Shown one piece after another: positions 6,550 to 8,472 of a stretch of 8,472 nucleotides of DNA. A program made the translations under genes and the position numbers. The notes under the pieces were generated by a model. That model searched no databases. It was not told the origin of the DNA and was given only the letters and a program-made list of their open reading frames with translations. Numbering within the stretch: position 1 is the first letter of the stretch; each line of letters starts with the position of its first letter. The stretch is from Bacillota bacterium (lineage in GTDB: Bacteria; Bacillota_E; Symbiobacteriia; JAMDAP01). The stretch spans positions 1 to 8,472 of the forward strand of contig JAMDAP010000178.1 in assembly GCA_023484675.1 (NCBI GenBank), written 5' to 3'.

Positions 6550-7403
6550 AGCGACGCCGGATCACACTGAAACGCCTGGTGACTAACGTGCCGGCCTTGT
6601 TGGGCGCGGTGTTGTTGCTCCTGGCGGTGACCGCCGCCCTCTTTGCTCCCCACCTTGCGCCCCACAGCCCGTCGGAAGCGGTGCTCCGGTTGCGGCTGGA
6701 CTCGCCGGCATGGGACCACGCCTCCAAGGCGCACTACCTGCTCGGAGCCGACGCCGTCGGGCGAGATGTTCTCTCGCGAGTCATTTACGGCGCCCGAGTC
6801 TCCCTGTTCGTTGGCCTGGTTGCCACCGCTCTCTCGCTGGTCCTTGGCGTCCCGGTGGGGCTCTTCTCCGGCTACTTTGGCGGTTGGCTGGACAACCTGC
6901 TCATGCGATTGGCCGACGTCCAACTCTCCTTCCCGTTCATTTTGCTCGCCTTGCTGGTCATGGCCATTTTCGGGGGCGGCCTGGACAAGCTGGTACTGGT
7001 GCTGGGAGTAACCGGCTGGGTATCCTTTGCCAGGCTGGTGCGCAGCGAGGTGCTCACGGTGCGGGAGTTGGACTACATCCAGGCGGCCCGTGCCATTGGC
7101 GTGCCGGACTGGAAGATCATGTTTCGGCACGTTCTGCCCAACGTCATTTCGTCGGTAATCGTGCTGGCGACGCTGCAGGTGGCGACCAACATTCTGCTGG
7201 AAGCTGGCCTCACATTCCTGGGCCTGGGGGTTGATCCCACCATTCCGTCCTGGGGCGGGATGCTGGCCGACGGGCGGAACTATATCACGGATGCCTGGTG
7301 GGTTGCGACCTTCCCCGGCCTGGCTATCATGCTCACGGTGCTGGGTGTGAACCTTCTGGGCGACTGGCTGCGAGAGGAACTGGACCCGAGCCTGCGCATC
7401 TGA
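6546..7403 (+). CDS. ABC transporter permease, DppC/OppC type
   Basis: This is the second channel subunit of the importer, 285 residues, starting at a GTG that overlaps the previous stop by four bases. A basic N-terminus (KRRRITLKR) precedes the first helix (about 14-35). The periplasmic-side block LLGADAVGRDVLSRVIYGAR (65-84) is the OppC_N-linked signature that follows it. Further helices lie at about 84-105, 127-142, 147-162, 200-226 and 252-274. The EAA-type coupling loop, YIQAARAIGVPDWKIMFRHVLPN, covers 177-199. AGLTFLGLGVDPTIPSWGGML (220-240) and the ending LGDWLREELDPSLR (271-284) are also family hallmarks. In many peptide importer operons the next genes encode the ATPases DppD and DppF. 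Here a different, unrecognised gene follows after 61 bases, so the energising subunits must be further downstream or elsewhere. A shared ATPase is possible. Confidence 0.94.
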   Translation: MKRRRITLKRLVTNVPALLGAVLLLLAVTAALFAPHLAPHSPSEAVLRLRLDSPAWDHASKAHYLLGADAVGRDVLSRVIYGARVSLFVGLVATALSLVLGVPVGLFSGYFGGWLDNLLMRLADVQLSFPFILLALLVMAIFGGGLDKLVLVLGVTGWVSFARLVRSEVLTVRELDYIQAARAIGVPDWKIMFRHVLPNVISSVIVLATLQVATNILLEAGLTFLGLGVDPTIPSWGGMLADGRNYITDAWWVATFPGLAIMLTVLGVNLLGDWLREELDPSLRI

Positions 7404-7449
7404 AGGTGGGCTGAACGCTCTCGTTTCGCCTGCGCTGGGTCCTCTGCAT

Positions 7450-7457
7450 GGAAGGGG
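7450..7457 (+). promoter_or_regulatory. Ribosome binding site of the unidentified 3'-terminal gene
   Basis: GGAAGGGG lies seven bases before the ATG at 7465 and supports that start. The frame is also open further upstream (back past 7399), but the only other in-frame start codon nearby is a TTG directly adjacent at 7462. The 61-bp gap from 7404 contains no other signal that I can see, including no terminator. Confidence 0.55.
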
Positions 7458-7464
7458 TCTATTG

Positions 7465-8472
7465 ATGGCTGTTCAGTCATTGCACGCGCTATTGACACCA
7501 GGGATGCTTTTGCGCGATTCCGACGGAGATGGCATCGCCGACGGCGTTGCAGCAGCGCTCCATGTGGCCGATGATCTGGAGAGCTGCACCGGGGCCGTTG
7601 ATCTGGCGGCCCGGCTGGGCCTGGAGTCGACGGGGCTCACGCTGCCACTCGTGGAAGGCGGGGGTGAGTTCCCGGTACACATTGGCCCTGGGATGCTCCT
7701 GGCAGATGGGACTTCACCGGCGATCGGCGTCGGGCTCGCCGCCGCCGACGCGAGCGGGAGTGCGTCCCACGGTTCGAGCGGACTGATTGGCCACGGACCG
7801 GACGGGGGCCTTGTCGTCACGGGGAGCGATCCCAGGGGCGCCGGCATCGCCGCCCGCTATCTTGCGGCACGCTACCCCTACCTGCGTCGGGTGGGTGTTG
7901 ATGCTCTGGTGGTTCCGGTGGGAACGACGGCACTGCTCGTGGACGCGGGCGGGGTCATCGCCATCAGGCTCGGGGGGGCTTGGCAGCTGGTCGCGGACGC
8001 CGAGGAGGTTAGCGCCGATGCGGTACAGACCCGGGCGGCGTCCACGGTGGATGCTCCAGCGGAGGGCGCCCGCCTCACGACGCTTGACGATCTCTTCCGT
8101 GTCGGAGAATCGTTGACCATTGCGCTGCACCCTGGGCTGACTCTGGAGGAGCGTAAGGCGCTGATCGACTTTGCCGCGCGCCTGGGAGTCGAGAGCACCA
8201 GCCTGCGCTTCCCCCTCGTCACACTTACAAGCGATGAGGCCTCGTCCGCTTCGACCGGCAAGGAGGCGGGGATGACGCCCGGCAGGCCGCAAGCCCCGCT
8301 GCAGCTGGACGTGGTGCCGCAGAGCGGATCCCCCTGGATTACCCTGTCCCGATCCGGCGTGGCGGTGGCCGGCGCTGCAGCCCTCCGCTATCTGGCCACA
8401 GCCACGGATCTGGTCGATCTGAGGCAGAGGTTGACGCCGCGGCCTGGGGTGGTCGCGGAGGAGCCCTACGTA
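7465..8472 (+). CDS. Unrecognised protein with DxDxDG loop and internal duplication, 3' end cut by the window edge
   Basis: I translated this frame by hand: 336 codons from the ATG at 7465 to the last base without a stop, so the gene continues beyond the window. I do not recognise the family. The N-terminus has no signal peptide or membrane helix. Residues 18-26 (DSDGDGIAD) form a calcium-loop-like DxDxDGxxD motif. Two related modules follow: residues 31-63 and 220-252 align without gaps (18 of 33 identical, core AARLGxESTxLxxPLV), and GSDPRGAGIAARYLA (120-134) resembles GVAVAGAAALRYLA (298-311). The alternating hydrophobic strands and Ala-rich helices suggest an alpha/beta fold. Residues 135-219 link the modules. 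The piece seen has no obvious catalytic motif; a catalytic domain may follow downstream. The placement, 61 bases after the permease genes on the same strand, suggests cotranscription with the importer. A secreted or cytoplasmic hydrolase acting on the imported compound is only a guess. That this is a real gene is well supported by length, codon pattern, ribosome binding site and internal repeat. Confidence 0.85.
   Translation, partial: MAVQSLHALLTPGMLLRDSDGDGIADGVAAALHVADDLESCTGAVDLAARLGLESTGLTLPLVEGGGEFPVHIGPGMLLADGTSPAIGVGLAAADASGSASHGSSGLIGHGPDGGLVVTGSDPRGAGIAARYLAARYPYLRRVGVDALVVPVGTTALLVDAGGVIAIRLGGAWQLVADAEEVSADAVQTRAASTVDAPAEGARLTTLDDLFRVGESLTIALHPGLTLEERKALIDFAARLGVESTSLRFPLVTLTSDEASSASTGKEAGMTPGRPQAPLQLDVVPQSGSPWITLSRSGVAVAGAAALRYLATATDLVDLRQRLTPRPGVVAEEPYV
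7516..7542 (+). other. DxDxDGxxD calcium-loop-like motif in the unidentified protein
   Basis: Residues 18-26 read DSDGDGIAD, with acidic residues at loop positions 1, 3, 5 and 9 and Gly at 6. This is the pattern of EF-hand, dockerin and thrombospondin type 3 loops. A single copy is seen near the N-terminus. Calcium binding is inferred from the pattern only. Confidence 0.5.
7555..7653 (+). repeat. Internal protein repeat, copy 1 (residues 31-63)
   Basis: This segment of the unidentified protein aligns without gaps to residues 220-252. Eighteen of 33 positions are identical, and 13 of 19 across the core from residue 45 to 63. The underlying codons differ at many synonymous positions, so the duplication is old and kept for the protein, not a DNA repeat. 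Confidence 0.8.
8122..8220 (+). repeat. Internal protein repeat, copy 2 (residues 220-252)
   Basis: This is the second copy of the 33-residue unit. It is followed, as in copy 1, by a variable stretch and then a Gly/Ala-rich element ending RYLA (nucleotides 8356-8397, compared with 7822-7866 in the first module). The shared order supports two tandem homologous domains. Confidence 0.8.

Noticed and set aside
7448..7465. Five-codon reading frame (Met-Glu-Gly-Val-Tyr-stop) whose stop overlaps the ATG at 7465 as TGATG
   Set aside because: A coupled leader peptide is imaginable, but there is no good ribosome binding site in front of it, and its own bases form the ribosome binding site of the main gene. 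It is probably chance.
7473..8292. Several open frames on the - strand and short + frames in the right part
   Set aside because: They lie over the 336-codon + frame from 7465, which has a ribosome binding site and an internal repeat at protein level. The duplicated segments make sense only in that frame.

Overview
The window is GC-rich and densely coded. Every supported gene lies on the + strand, with small gaps or overlaps, strong purine-rich Shine-Dalgarno sequences and a GTG start in two genes. This fits a high-GC bacterium, perhaps one of the deep-branching high-GC Firmicutes such as Symbiobacterium or Limnochordia relatives. That placement is a guess from general style, since no rRNA or marker gene is present.

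Left part (1-3043): the 3' end of a biotin carboxylase gene (AccC type), then pxpB and pxpC, the two KipI/KipA (allophanate hydrolase subunit 1/2-like) subunits of bacterial 5-oxoprolinase. pxpB and pxpC overlap by 4 bases (ATGA). PxpA (LamB/YcsF) and a biotin carrier protein (AccB) would be expected as partners. Neither is in the window; they may lie upstream of base 1.

Middle (3043-7403): a FadR-subfamily GntR regulator overlaps the end of pxpC by one base. It is followed by an oligopeptide/dipeptide-type ABC importer: a lipoprotein solute-binding protein and two permeases that overlap by 4 bases. A perfect 10-bp GC-rich hairpin sits between the binding-protein gene and the first permease gene. 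No ATPase gene is in the window.

Right part (7404-8472): after a 61-bp gap, an uninterrupted reading frame of 336 codons starts at 7465 and leaves the window without a stop. I do not recognise its product. It has a DxDxDGxxD loop near the N-terminus and a clear internal duplication: 18 of 33 residues are identical without gaps, 189 residues apart.

Reading together (inference): the cassette probably imports a 5-oxoproline-related compound, such as pyroglutamate, pyroglutamyl peptides or another lactam or small peptide. It would process it with a PxpBC enzyme that may be coupled to a biotin carboxylase, in a split version of the urea-carboxylase layout. The GntR protein would sense the substrate or product. 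The unknown protein at the right end may be an accessory part of this pathway.
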